DNA of 44,073 nt from Candidatus Babelota bacterium (GTDB lineage: Bacteria > Babelota > Babeliae > Babelales > Vermiphilaceae). The stretch covers positions 1-44,073 of the forward strand of contig JABDES010000005.1 in assembly GCA_013286935.1 (NCBI GenBank). Direction: 5' to 3'. Within the stretch, counting starts at the first letter, position 1. Every line of letters starts with the position of its first letter. The notes beneath the pieces were generated by a model. The model ran no database searches, was not told the DNA's origin, and saw nothing but the letters and a program-made list of their open reading frames with translations. Below, piece by piece: positions 34,474 to 43,501 of this stretch. The position numbers and the translations under genes are program-made.

Positions 34474-34695
34474 TTACATTAGATCTGGCCACACCTCTTT
34501 AAGAAGAGTTTCTACATCCAGGTCGTCTGCATTGTGTAGGGATTCATATTCATAACACTTTTCTGTGAAAAATGCGTGTGGATTTTTGGCTGTTAAGGCG
34601 CCAATGCACGTGGGACAGGCATTAAGTGAAACGCTAACCAAATTAAAAAAAAGCACAATAAGCGGAACTATAACCGGTAAGTCTATATTTTTCAT
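34474..34695 (-). CDS. Small exported protein with C-P-T-C motif
   Basis: 73 residues. AGGAG precedes ATG 34695. The signal peptide (V-P-L-I-V-L-F-F-N-L-V) is cleaved probably before or after L-N-A, putting C-P-T-C at the very N-terminus of the mature chain. The remainder is a short acidic helix pair ending W-P-D-L-M, with one more cysteine. C-P-T-C is a thioredoxin-like redox motif, but there is no thioredoxin fold at this size. First gene of a two-gene operon with the cysteine-rich protein at 34098. Function unknown. Confidence 0.65.
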   Translation of the reverse strand: MKNIDLPVIVPLIVLFFNLVSVSLNACPTCIGALTAKNPHAFFTEKCYEYESLHNADDLDVETLLKEVWPDLM

Positions 34696-34811
34696 GCTAA
34701 TTGTCTCCTATGGTAATGGAAAACAGGACTGCGCTAGGTTATCTGATATCTGGTCAGTCTAACACGTTACAATTTCAAATTGCAATAATGTCTATAGAGG
34801 GAAAGGATTAA

Positions 34812-35645
34812 TCAATCAGTTTTTGCCAATTGTTCAAAGTGTTCATTGGCCTGCAACCAGCCAGTTGGTGTGCCAATATCAAAACGATCTCCATCGATAA
34901 GATAAGCAAATACTGGGTAGTTCTGATTTATGAGCACTTCAATGGCATCGGTTAACTGTAATTCTGAGTTGTCCAATCGCAATCTGACAAGATCTAGTGC
35001 TTTAAAAATGGCCGGATCAAGGACATAGCGCCCAATAATTGCCATATCTGAAGGGGCATGAGAGACCGTTGGTTTTTCAATGACTTTTCGTACACGAAAT
35101 AGTCGATCATTGATCTGCTCTTGCACGTCAATTACTCCATATGAGGATATTTTTTCTAGCGGAACTCGAGTTACACCTATGACGCTTGCTTGTTTATTGC
35201 GTGCGCTATCAAGCAATTGCTTTTGTGCTGGAACTGGTCCAGTTATAATATCATCAGGTAGAAGGACTGAAAAAAAATCGTTTTCTACAAATGCGTTAGC
35301 CAGCAAGACAGCATCTCCAAGACCAAGCGGTTTTTTTTGAAAGATATATGAGTAAGATAGGTGATCTATAAGGTAATCTACAGAATCAAGAATGGTTGAT
35401 TTTTTTTTGGACAATACTTTTTTTAGTGGTGCATTAGTAGGTAAAAAATAATGAGATAATAAGCGTTTTTCCTTATTGATTATAAGGCAACATTCGCGAA
35501 TCTCAGAATCAATCAGTTCCTTGGCAATATAATGTATGGCTGGTTTATTTAATATGGGGAGCAGCTCTTTAGGGATTACCTTTGTAATGGGCAAAAATCT
35601 AGTACCTAGACCTGCTGCAGGAATTATGGCCTTAACAAATGACAT
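34812..35645 (-). CDS. galU: UTP-glucose-1-phosphate uridylyltransferase
   Basis: 277 residues. The nucleotidyltransferase signature A-A-G-L-G-T-R-F-L-P-I-T-K-V-I-P-K-E-L is followed by G-L-G-D-A-V-L, L-P-D-D-I and V-I-E-K-P, and a late F-D-I-G-T-P-T-G-W, all typical of bacterial GalU. It makes UDP-glucose from UTP and glucose-1-phosphate, used for envelope glycans. It starts 16 bases after pheS and is probably co-transcribed, an arrangement I do not recall as standard. No other sugar-nucleotide genes are nearby. Confidence 0.95.
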   Translation of the reverse strand: MSFVKAIIPAAGLGTRFLPITKVIPKELLPILNKPAIHYIAKELIDSEIRECCLIINKEKRLLSHYFLPTNAPLKKVLSKKKSTILDSVDYLIDHLSYSYIFQKKPLGLGDAVLLANAFVENDFFSVLLPDDIITGPVPAQKQLLDSARNKQASVIGVTRVPLEKISSYGVIDVQEQINDRLFRVRKVIEKPTVSHAPSDMAIIGRYVLDPAIFKALDLVRLRLDNSELQLTDAIEVLINQNYPVFAYLIDGDRFDIGTPTGWLQANEHFEQLAKTD

Positions 35646-35661
35646 TGATCGTTTCTTTTAT

Positions 35662-36693
35662 CTAAAATTGTGTAAGAAAATGTACATTGTTTCCAGAAAA
35701 TAGGCGAACATCATTAATGCCATGCCTGAGCATAGCGATACGAATAATACCAAATCCCATTGCGAATCCGCTATATTTTTCCGAATCTATGCCACCATGT
35801 TGCAAGACTTTCGGATGTATTAATCCTGCCCCCAAAAGCTCTATCCAGCCACTTTTTTTACATACAGAACATCCAAAAGAACAAAAAGGACACGATGCAT
35901 CTATTTCAATACCGGGCTCTACAAATGGAAAATAGCTTGGACGTACTCTAATTTTAATGTTCTCATTTGAAAAAATTGCTTTTAGAAAGGCTTGAGCTGT
36001 TGCAAGGAGGTGTGCCATCGATACGTTTTCATCTATAAACAACACTTCTCCTTGACGGAACATAAAATCATGTGATGCATCTGTTGCTTCGTTTCGAAAT
36101 GCTCTTCCTGATGAATAAAGTGCCATTGGAGGAGTTTGTTTTTTCATCTGTCTTACTTGAACGTTTGACGTATGGGTACGCATTAATAATCCAGGTATGT
36201 TCAGCCAAAATGTGTCCTGCATATCTCGTGCTGGATGATGAGTTGGGATATTAAGTGCGTCAAAATTATAAAATTCCTCTTCAACCTCAGGGCCATCTAC
36301 TACCTGGTAACCCATAGATATAAAAATATCCTCTAGATATTCACTTACTTGCGTGTATATATGTAAGTTTCCAGATTCCTGATCTTTTATGTATGCTGTT
36401 ACATCAAAATTAGCTTCGGCTTTAAGTCTTACGTTTGCCTCTTCTTCAATTAATGTGTGCATCCTACTTTCATGTGCCGCTTGAACCGATGCTTTAAGAG
36501 CATTCAATAGTGGTCCGTATTCGCGTCTATCATCTAAGGTCAGTGCTTTTAACTGCTCCATAAAGACAGCAATAATGCCATGTCTGCCCAAGTACCTTAA
36601 ACGCAGCTCTTCTAAATCTGCTTGAGTTTGCACAACATGTAACGCATTTAGGTATGTATGCTCGGCTTCAATAATCTGTTTTTTTAGAGACAT
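35662..36693 (-). CDS. pheS: Phenylalanyl-tRNA synthetase alpha subunit
   Basis: 343 residues. An N-terminal coiled coil (about 1-100) is followed by the class II core. This has motif 2 around G-R-A-F-R-N-E-A-T-D-A-S-H and F-R-Q-G-E, a phenylalanine-pocket F-V-E-P-G-I-E-I-D and motif 3 G-F-A-M-G-F-G-I-I-R-I-A-M. An added cysteine cluster (C-P-F-C-S-F-G-C-S-V-C) in the core suggests a zinc site. GGAAA precedes ATG 36693. The beta subunit gene pheT is not next to it, unlike in most bacteria. A hairpin lies just upstream of the ribosome site. Confidence 0.97.
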   Translation of the reverse strand: MSLKKQIIEAEHTYLNALHVVQTQADLEELRLRYLGRHGIIAVFMEQLKALTLDDRREYGPLLNALKASVQAAHESRMHTLIEEEANVRLKAEANFDVTAYIKDQESGNLHIYTQVSEYLEDIFISMGYQVVDGPEVEEEFYNFDALNIPTHHPARDMQDTFWLNIPGLLMRTHTSNVQVRQMKKQTPPMALYSSGRAFRNEATDASHDFMFRQGEVLFIDENVSMAHLLATAQAFLKAIFSNENIKIRVRPSYFPFVEPGIEIDASCPFCSFGCSVCKKSGWIELLGAGLIHPKVLQHGGIDSEKYSGFAMGFGIIRIAMLRHGINDVRLFSGNNVHFLTQF

Positions 36694-36706
36694 GCGAATT
36701 TCCTAG

Positions 36707-36745
36707 CTATTTTGCTAAAATCATAGCCTATAGCTTAGCAAATAG
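36707..36745 (-). promoter_or_regulatory. Leader hairpin before pheS
   Basis: The arms (plus-strand 36707-36718 and 36735-36745) pair 11 of 12 with one bulge, and the loop holds a small ATAG-C-CTAT palindrome. It ends about five bases before the GGAAA ribosome site. It is not a T-box by eye; it may affect translation or be chance in AT-rich DNA. Confidence 0.3.
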
Positions 36746-36803
36746 AAGAGTCGTTCTCAAATTAAATAAGTGAAATGTGAGATCTGTTTATCCCGCTCTA
36801 TGC

Positions 36804-37490
36804 CTACTTTATGGTTGATTTTATAAAGCAATAGACATTATCATAAGCACTAAGCGCATCAAGGCGTATATCAGCTTTAATAAAATAGCTAATTTGATGA
36901 GTAGTCTTGTCTTGATTGATGATTTTTTTGGTAAAAGTTATTTTTGTTTTATCAGCAAATTTTTGTTCGTACGCTAGAGGATCTCCCATGTACCCATCTG
37001 GTGCGGGCATAATTCGTATTCCATCTAAATGGCTATTTTTGGTCAATCCTCCCATTCCTCTAGAGGTAATTTTGGTTTCTATAGCGACATTGCCAATGAC
37101 AGGCAAATTAATAATGAGAGAAAAAATGGCTTGTGTGTCTTTAGCAGCGACATTGCTACGGTCAATTGTTGCTACTTTATAAGACCCTGTCGAGCCTTGC
37201 GGAATTTCACCTTTAAATACTTTTGCGTTCCAACCTTGTACGCTTGTATCCTGATTATTCATATCATGAATACTAAGACCTTTGCTTACTATACTACTGT
37301 CGGTTTGATTTTGGATAAAGATATCAGTAGATTTGGCAAAACTCTCATTCGTGAGTTTACCATGAAAAGAAGTCTTGAATAAGTATGACATGCTCCCCAC
37401 GCCACCATTGCTTTTGTGCGTTGCAACGAGCAAAGTGACTGATAATAATAAACCTAAACCCGTTGTTTTATACATAGTGCTGCAATTCAT
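36804..37490 (-). CDS. Exported beta-rich protein, unknown family
   Basis: 228 residues. AAGGAG precedes ATG 37490. The signal peptide is G-L-G-L-L-L-S-V-T-L-L-V-A with cleavage near T-H-K or S-N-G-G. The mature part alternates short hydrophobic and polar stretches (I-F-S-L-I-I-N-L-P, V-A-I-E-T-K-I-T, I-S-Y-F-I-K-A-D-I), typical of a beta-sandwich, with few cysteines. I recognise no family or catalytic motif. It stands alone between pheS (same strand) and the divergent exported gene at 37748, with a 250-base AT-rich gap that could carry both promoters. Confidence 0.7.
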   Translation of the reverse strand: MNCSTMYKTTGLGLLLSVTLLVATHKSNGGVGSMSYLFKTSFHGKLTNESFAKSTDIFIQNQTDSSIVSKGLSIHDMNNQDTSVQGWNAKVFKGEIPQGSTGSYKVATIDRSNVAAKDTQAIFSLIINLPVIGNVAIETKITSRGMGGLTKNSHLDGIRIMPAPDGYMGDPLAYEQKFADKTKITFTKKIINQDKTTHQISYFIKADIRLDALSAYDNVYCFIKSTIK

Positions 37491-37747
37491 AGTAACTCCT
37501 TTTGTATTAAATATTTCAGGTGATTCACAAATGTAACTTATATTATGATAAAATTTCTATTGAGATAATTGCAAGAAAAAATATATTTTTTTTAGTAATT
37601 TAGCCTGGCGTGTTAAAATGACGTTATCTCCTAGTAGAATATCACCTTTTTGTTGTATACAATTCTCATTGACTTTTTGTGCGCTGATTATAAAATTTTG
37701 AACATGAGAGAGGATAGTAAATGGGCGCACTAAAAAGGGGAGTTGGC

Positions 37748-38260
37748 ATGTATAGTTCTTTACGCATCAAAGCGTTTTTTAGAATAGTATTTTTGCTTGC
37801 TATTGTTAGCAAAATGCAGACAGTAGATTGTTTTCCGGAAATGACCTATGGAAAAATTGCTGGCGGCATCCTTGGTGTTGCGGTGATTGGAGTTGCTTGG
37901 AGACTTGCACACAAGAAACGTAAAAAAGAATCTGACAGGCTTTCATTCCAACAGGCATGCTTTAAAATTGCTTTGGCCTGTAAAAAGCAAGAGCCGCTGG
38001 TAGCATCGCGATTGGCCGTTGTTTACGTAGATGATTACACCGTTGGCGACTTGGCAACAGAACTAGAGTCTGCCAGAGGTTTATGTGGCGTTGGATTTAG
38101 AATGGCAGAAAAAACTTTTGATGTGCTTTCACCTGTTGCTAAGGGGTTGAAGGCATTGGAAGGAATTGGGCTATACTTCCTATTTAAAGCGCTTTGTTCG
38201 TCGGAGGATGCAGCTCAGGCAAATCAGAACGGAGCAGGCCAGGGCAATCAGAACGGATAA
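37748..38260 (+). CDS. Exported single-TM protein, unknown family
   Basis: 170 residues from ATG 37748, where AAGGGGAG sits at ideal distance; ATG 37721 (preceded by GAGAGGA) adds nine residues and is nearly as good. The signal is F-F-R-I-V-F-L-L-A-I-V, cleaved near V-D-C-F. A second helix follows at once (G-G-I-L-G-V-A-V-I-G-V-A-W) with a strongly basic stop H-K-K-R-K-K. A helical domain of about 90 residues and a short Q-N-G repeat tail end the protein. This is again the signal-plus-one-helix plan. Function unknown. Confidence 0.7.
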   Translation: MYSSLRIKAFFRIVFLLAIVSKMQTVDCFPEMTYGKIAGGILGVAVIGVAWRLAHKKRKKESDRLSFQQACFKIALACKKQEPLVASRLAVVYVDDYTVGDLATELESARGLCGVGFRMAEKTFDVLSPVAKGLKALEGIGLYFLFKALCSSEDAAQANQNGAGQGNQNG

Positions 38261-38294
38261 GTCATGTATATATGATGATATTGAGGTATGGGGC

Positions 38295-39377
38295 CTAGTT
38301 TTGAAAGCGTTCCAAAAATAATTCTTTGCGCTCTTCGTAATTTCGTGCTCGTAGCGGCTCGATTATGTCGTCTAAATCACCTTGCATAACCATATCGAGC
38401 TTGCTTAGCGTAATGTTTACTTGGTGGTCGGTAACTCTATTTTGTGGATAATTATACGTTCGCACTTTTTCAGAACGCATGCCGGTTCCTACTTGTCCTT
38501 TACGCTGCTTGCTCATTTGAGCTTCATGCATTTCCATTTGAGCCGCAAGCAATCGTGACTGCAAAATCTTTAATGCCTTTGCCTTATTTTTATGCTGAGA
38601 ACGTTCATCTTGGCATGAAACAACCAATCCTGTTGGTATGTGAGTGATACGAACGGCAGAATCGGTAGTATTGACATGTTGGCCGCCAGCGCCACTTGAC
38701 CGAAAGACATCAATACGAAGATCGGCGGGGTTAATTGAAATATCTACATCTTCAGCTTCTGGTAACACTGCTACTGTAGCGGTTGATGTATGCACGCGTC
38801 CAGAAGTTTCAGTGCTAGGGACACGTTGCACGCGGTGTACACCAGACTCATTGCGTAGATATCCAAATACCCCTTTTCCCTGTATATGTAGAATGACCTC
38901 TCTTAATCCACCTAAATCCGTTGTGTTTTCGCTTTCTACTTTCAGTTTCCAGTGTTTGCGCAAGGCATAACCGGTATACATTTTTAGTAAATCGCTTGCA
39001 AAGAGCGCAGCTTCTTGTCCGCCGGTTCCCGCCCTTATTTCTAAAAACACGGACCTGTCATCATTTTCATCTGGAGCAACTACAAAACGCTCTAATTCAC
39101 CCTCGCTTGTAGCATATTTTTGCTCAAGATTGATTTTTTCTTCAGAAAAAAGTTCCTTCATTTCAGGATCAATTGATGCATCGATCTGTTCTTTGATTTG
39201 AACTATGCTGCTACTGAGCTCCTCCATTTCTCTATGTTTTTTTAATAGGAATGAAAGATGTGATAGTTCTTTTTGAGCTTTTTGACGAATTGATTGGTCC
39301 AAGTCTGGATTAAGGACCAATTTCATTAATTCATCATGCTTGGCATAAAGTACGGTCCATGGAATCGTAATAGGCAT
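38295..39377 (-). CDS. prfA: Peptide chain release factor 1
   Basis: 361 residues from ATG 39377; a GTG at 39389 adds four. The G-G-Q motif (residues 231-233, in G-A-G-G-Q-H-V-N) triggers peptide release. The stop-reading tripeptide is P-S-T (187-189), the P-x-T form of RF1 (UAA/UAG), not the S-P-F of RF2. Upstream R-A-G-T-G-G-Q-E-A is the usual second conserved stretch. It follows rpmE closely in one operon, a common bacterial order. The methylase PrmC is not adjacent. Confidence 0.97.
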   Translation of the reverse strand: MPITIPWTVLYAKHDELMKLVLNPDLDQSIRQKAQKELSHLSFLLKKHREMEELSSSIVQIKEQIDASIDPEMKELFSEEKINLEQKYATSEGELERFVVAPDENDDRSVFLEIRAGTGGQEAALFASDLLKMYTGYALRKHWKLKVESENTTDLGGLREVILHIQGKGVFGYLRNESGVHRVQRVPSTETSGRVHTSTATVAVLPEAEDVDISINPADLRIDVFRSSGAGGQHVNTTDSAVRITHIPTGLVVSCQDERSQHKNKAKALKILQSRLLAAQMEMHEAQMSKQRKGQVGTGMRSEKVRTYNYPQNRVTDHQVNITLSKLDMVMQGDLDDIIEPLRARNYEERKELFLERFQN

Positions 39378-39394
39378 TTGAGGTACCACAATAG

Positions 39395-39601
39395 CTAAAT
39401 CTTTTTATTGCCAAATTTCTTTTGAAACTTTTCAATTCGACCGGCGGTATCAACAAATTTTTGAGAACCGGTAAAAAATGGATGACACTTAGAGCATAGT
39501 GTCACGTTGATTTCTGGAGCAACAGACTTTGTGGTAAACACAGTTCCGCAGGCACACCTAACCGTTACCGGAAACACCTCTGGATGAATGTCCTTTTTCA
39601 T
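39395..39601 (-). CDS. rpmE: 50S ribosomal protein L31
   Basis: 68 residues from ATG 39601, chosen over 39658 because AAGGA precedes it and M-K-K-D-I-H-P is the family start. It has the zinc-binding (C+) pattern: C-A-C near residues 15-17 and C-S-K-C at 35-38, followed by H-P-F-F-T-G. It is a peripheral large-subunit protein and precedes prfA in the same operon. Confidence 0.97.
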   Translation of the reverse strand: MKKDIHPEVFPVTVRCACGTVFTTKSVAPEINVTLCSKCHPFFTGSQKFVDTAGRIEKFQKKFGNKKI

Positions 39602-39832
39602 AAAAATCCTTAAAAAGAAAAATAATATACAACAACAAATGATGATTTTAAATAACAATCCTTATTAAAAGTATCTAAAAAAAGCCAACTTTTGTAAAGG
39701 AACATATCAAAAAACTTCACAAACAGATTATTTTATTAGTATTATGCAACTACAATTCCATCAAAGTTTATGGAAAGCAAATTATAACAATGCTGTTTTT
39801 ATAGGCAATATCTCGTTTACAAGGACCATACT

Positions 39833-40747
39833 ATGTCATTTTTTGATGTTTTAAAAAATGTTCTTATTATTCTTTTCACTATCCAATTTGTGCCGGTGTT
39901 GGTCGAGAATGTATCAAAGCAATATGCAGGCTACTTTCAGGAAAAAACATCCATAGGCGTAATTAAGATCAATAAACCTCTTTACGATGCGACTCCGTAT
40001 ATTCGACAATTCAGAGATCTATGCAAAGATTCCCACATTAAAGCAATTGTCTTACGAATTGATTGTCCTGGGTCATCGGCCGGCGCGGCTCAATCATTGT
40101 TTGAAGAGATTGTCGAATTAAAAAAAGAATATTCGAAGCCTGTTATCTCGTATGTGCCAAATATAGCGACCTCTGGGGGCTACTGGATCAGTTGCAGCGC
40201 AGATTATATTATTGCCCAAGGAACCTCTTTAATTGGTAGCATTGGAGCGACATTTCCCCATCTTTTTCAGATAAAGGAGTTCCTAGATCAACATAAAGTT
40301 TCGGCTATTACCCTTAAGTCGGGAGCCTACAAAACGATTGGTGATCCATTTTCTGTCATGACTCCTCAAGAAAAGGCTTTACTGCAGGGCGTTTTAGATG
40401 ATTCTTACGATCAGTTTGTTACGACTGTGTCTGATGCGCGTAAGATTTCAAAAAATTCTTTACATGAATGGGCGGAGGGGAAAATATTTACAGGAAGACA
40501 GGCAAAAAAACTTGGTTTGGTAGATGAACTTGGGTCTGTACATGCGTTGATGAACGCAATAAAGGATAGAGCCCTGGTCGTTGGGCAGATAGACTGGGTA
40601 TATCATAAGCAACCGACTAATTTCTTGCGATCTATATTCAATTGGCAAGAAGATGATGATGCCGATGATGGACAACTATTTTCGACGTTTTTAGAGAAGA
40701 TATACACCTTTTTAGAACGAAAGTTCTGCCAGGGGCCGATTTTTTAA
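39833..40747 (+). CDS. sppA: SppA-like signal peptide peptidase (S49)
   Basis: 304 residues, the short single-domain form. It has one N-terminal membrane helix, then the ClpP-like fold. Probable catalytic residues are Ser114 in I-A-T-S-G-G-Y-W-I-S and Lys167 in S-G-A-Y-K-T-I-G-D-P-F. I-G-S-I-G-A-T follows the serine motif as expected. It would digest released signal peptides in the membrane, a fitting task in a genome with many exported proteins. AAGGAC precedes the ATG. The acidic D-D-D-A-D-D near the C-terminus is unusual. Confidence 0.93.
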   Translation: MSFFDVLKNVLIILFTIQFVPVLVENVSKQYAGYFQEKTSIGVIKINKPLYDATPYIRQFRDLCKDSHIKAIVLRIDCPGSSAGAAQSLFEEIVELKKEYSKPVISYVPNIATSGGYWISCSADYIIAQGTSLIGSIGATFPHLFQIKEFLDQHKVSAITLKSGAYKTIGDPFSVMTPQEKALLQGVLDDSYDQFVTTVSDARKISKNSLHEWAEGKIFTGRQAKKLGLVDELGSVHALMNAIKDRALVVGQIDWVYHKQPTNFLRSIFNWQEDDDADDGQLFSTFLEKIYTFLERKFCQGPIF

Positions 40748-40772
40748 AACAATTGGCTTTTGTAGGACGTTG

Positions 40773-41777
40773 TCAGTCTGATGTAGCAGGCAGATAAGCC
40801 TTTTCTAGAGTAGAAAGTGTATCGCGTACCTGATTAATGCATGGATTGGTTACCAGCTCTGCTCGCAGGATAGATGCATCTTTTAGCCCGCGCAAATAGA
40901 GCGGCAGATGCTTTCTAAAATTGAATAATCCTGATTTGCCGTAATATTCAATCATTAAATCAAGATGCTTGCGAGCGTATGCCATTGTGGTTGCAACATT
41001 AACATCAAATTTGCGTCCAATGCTGTTTTCCTGCAATTCTTGTAATTTCCATGGTTTTCCCCAAATGCCACGACCAATCAAATACCCGTCAACACCGGTT
41101 TGTTCATACACTAAGCGAGCTGTTGTCCAATTAACAATGCCACCCGAGACAATAACAGGAATTGATACCGCCTTTTTTACTTGAGCGGTCAACTCATAAT
41201 CTGGTCTTCCCTCAAAACGTTGAGTTTGTAATCTTGGATGAATAGCAATGGCATCAGCCCCACAATCTTGAGCTAACTTAGCGATTTCAATTGCGTTTTT
41301 GCATTTGAATCCCGCTCTAATTTTGACCGTAAAAGGAATGGAAAGTAATTTTCTAAATTCTTTTAATATGGCTTCAAGCCTTGAAGGATCAGCCATGAGC
41401 GCAGATCCAGAACCGGATTGTATGACGTTTTTTGCAGGACATCCTATGTTAAGGTCTACTATGTCAACTCCAGCTAGCATTATTCGTTCACATGCTCGAG
41501 CAATATATTCTATCTTATTGGCAGCAACCTGGTAGTTCAGAGGTCGTTCGTTTTGTTGAAAAAACAAAGCTTTTGCTGCGCCTTTATCATTTGCAACACA
41601 TGCAACATGGCGCATTTCCGTATAAAGTAGCTCATCCTGGGAAAAAGTTCTAACCAATTGGCGGAAAGGAGAGTCTGTTATACCATCCAATGGCCCACCG
41701 ATAAAACGAGGGAACTGTAGGTTTCCTATGGTGATTTTCTCAGTCCAGTATGACATTAAAGCCCTTGTATCGCTCAT
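40773..41777 (-). CDS. dus: tRNA-dihydrouridine synthase
   Basis: 334 residues, FMN-binding TIM barrel. Key motifs are V-D-L-N-I-G-C-P-A-K-N-V (with the catalytic Cys), G-S-G-S-A-L-M, V-K-I-R-A-G-F, A-I-A-I-H-P-R, and V-S-G-G-I-V and Y-L-I-G-R-G in the phosphate-binding region. The first motif reads G-P-L-D-G-I-T-D-S-P-F-R where A-P-M-A-G is usual, a visible deviation in the FMN site. It reduces specific uridines in tRNA; overall pattern is nearest the DusB group. It converges on the sppA-like gene. Confidence 0.95.
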   Translation of the reverse strand: MSDTRALMSYWTEKITIGNLQFPRFIGGPLDGITDSPFRQLVRTFSQDELLYTEMRHVACVANDKGAAKALFFQQNERPLNYQVAANKIEYIARACERIMLAGVDIVDLNIGCPAKNVIQSGSGSALMADPSRLEAILKEFRKLLSIPFTVKIRAGFKCKNAIEIAKLAQDCGADAIAIHPRLQTQRFEGRPDYELTAQVKKAVSIPVIVSGGIVNWTTARLVYEQTGVDGYLIGRGIWGKPWKLQELQENSIGRKFDVNVATTMAYARKHLDLMIEYYGKSGLFNFRKHLPLYLRGLKDASILRAELVTNPCINQVRDTLSTLEKAYLPATSD

Positions 41778-42050
41778 TGCCTACAATGGGTAATAACATT
41801 GTATGGTCTTAACATTATGCTTATGAAATATAGTTATTTTTATGTTAACCATACCATAGGTATTAAACACAGCCTAATAGTCTATTATTATTTTGTTATT
41901 TGAGCATAATGAAAATATCTTGTCATTAACGTTTTTTTATCAGTAAGTCATTTTTTGTTGATTATTTTATATTATTTTTTTTACTATTATTAAAATTAAT
42001 ATAATATTACATTAATTGAAGCTAATAATCATTGATAAAGGAGTGAAATT

Positions 42051-43466
42051 ATGAAAGCACTAGCATTTTTCTTATCTGTATTGAGCGTTTCTTCAACTAT
42101 TGCTGACCTTAATAAAGCTGAAGTGTCGGCATTCTGGAACCTGGGCCGAAGCGTAGTCTATGTGTGCAACCCGGTCCAGTTAGGGAAATTGGGCCATGAA
42201 TTGCCTGTAACCTTCATGAACGTTGCGAGCACGGGCAAGCCGTTAGAAATAGATAAATATTGGCCAGATAATGGTGATACCGTAGTTGTGGCTGGCCCAA
42301 GCGAACAGAATAAGAGCGGAGTGACAAAAATTGCAGAATTTTCAAGAAATAGGGGTATGCATTCTGGTACGACCTATACCTTTACCGAAATAGTTGATTC
42401 GCCTGCTGGTCCTATTCACCTGGTGCAAGAAGTTACGGGGACTGCCGCAAAAAGCAGCTCGCGGGTTGGTGTTGCCGTTCCATCCGCAAATGTGCGGGAA
42501 CTTTATGATGATACTAAGTGGCATCAAATAGAAGTTTCAAGTAATAACGGACAAGGCAAAGTTGTAGTTTCATATTGTTCTTACCACAGCCGTTCGCTGC
42601 CGACGACTGTGTCGGTTCTTGACCCGTATGCAGCGCATCAAGGGACGTCAATTGCGCATCGCATCACTCAAGGTCTTTGGAAAGCAAGCTCTGCCTTATT
42701 GGGAGTTGGGTTTGCAGACGTCTTGGCTGGTGATGTTATAGAAGGCTATCGAGAGAAAATAGGAAGCATAGAAGAGGAAAAACGAGATTTGCAAAAAGAG
42801 GTAGAGACTATTTATAACAAGTCAAATATAGAAGTTGTTCTTCAAGGGGAAAGCAAATTGGGAACAATATTGAAATATGATGAGTATGGTACGAAAGATC
42901 AATGGGATCAGAAAATGAAAGAAATGCGTGCTAAGGGGTATGAGATTACTGGGTATCGCAACGTAGGCGATTATGATCAGAATAAACTTCAGGCGAATAT
43001 TGAAAAATTAGAGAAATTGGAAGAAAAAGAGCGGAATTATCTACAAGAAATGAAGGGTAAAGGTCTTAATGTGGAAGGTATAACGCAGCAGATTAGCGCC
43101 CAAGCCGAAAGCAGGCGCAAGGAGGATGAAGAGCATTTTCAGCAAAGGAAAGAGCAAATGAAAGATAAAGACAAAATTGAAAGAGAAGCATTACATAAGC
43201 GTGTTGAAGAACAAAAGGCTCGAGAAAAAACGGCAACAGAACAGAAGGCTCGAGAAAAAACGGCCGCAGAACAGAAGAATATACAACGCCAGCAACAAGC
43301 ATTAGAACAAGGAGAACAGGAACGTAAAGATGCACGATTCAAACAAAACGTTACAATCGCTGCGGGAGCAGCAGTAGTGGTGGTATTAACAACTGCCATG
43401 GTTCTCGCCTTGACGGTAGCGCCGACTCCGTTTTCTAATATGGTCTACGTTATAGAATGCAAGTAA
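42051..43466 (+). CDS. Exported coiled-coil protein with C-terminal TM, tandem copy A
   Basis: 471 residues. AAAGGAG precedes the ATG. The signal peptide is L-A-F-F-L-S-V-L-S-V-S-S-T-I-A. Residues about 20-190 form a compact beta-type domain (V-V-Y-V-C-N-P-V-Q, Y-T-F-T-E-I-V-D-S-P). A hinge leads to a long charged coiled coil (about 230-430), containing a ten-residue tandem repeat (E-Q-K-A-R-E-K-T-A-x). A strong membrane helix near the end (A-A-V-V-V-V-L-T-T-A-M-V-L) and a short tail close it. The layout would place a globular head on a membrane-tethered stalk. A 93%-identical paralogue begins 35 bases after its stop. No family recognised. Confidence 0.85.
   Translation: MKALAFFLSVLSVSSTIADLNKAEVSAFWNLGRSVVYVCNPVQLGKLGHELPVTFMNVASTGKPLEIDKYWPDNGDTVVVAGPSEQNKSGVTKIAEFSRNRGMHSGTTYTFTEIVDSPAGPIHLVQEVTGTAAKSSSRVGVAVPSANVRELYDDTKWHQIEVSSNNGQGKVVVSYCSYHSRSLPTTVSVLDPYAAHQGTSIAHRITQGLWKASSALLGVGFADVLAGDVIEGYREKIGSIEEEKRDLQKEVETIYNKSNIEVVLQGESKLGTILKYDEYGTKDQWDQKMKEMRAKGYEITGYRNVGDYDQNKLQANIEKLEKLEEKERNYLQEMKGKGLNVEGITQQISAQAESRRKEDEEHFQQRKEQMKDKDKIEREALHKRVEEQKAREKTATEQKAREKTAAEQKNIQRQQQALEQGEQERKDARFKQNVTIAAGAAVVVVLTTAMVLALTVAPTPFSNMVYVIECK
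43209..43271 (+). repeat. In-gene 30-base tandem repeat (two units)
   Basis: AAGGCTCGAGAAAAAACGGC occurs twice, 30 bases apart, coding E-Q-K-A-R-E-K-T-A twice in the coiled-coil stalk of copy A. It could change stalk length by recombination. Confidence 0.75.
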
Positions 43467-43501
43467 TAAGCGCTAATAAGCATTAATAAAGGAGTGGAGC
43501 G

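Noticed and set aside
42000-42005. TATAAT upstream of tandem copy A as its promoter
   Set aside because: The -10 is perfect, but the region is almost all A and T and no convincing -35 lies at 16-18 bases.
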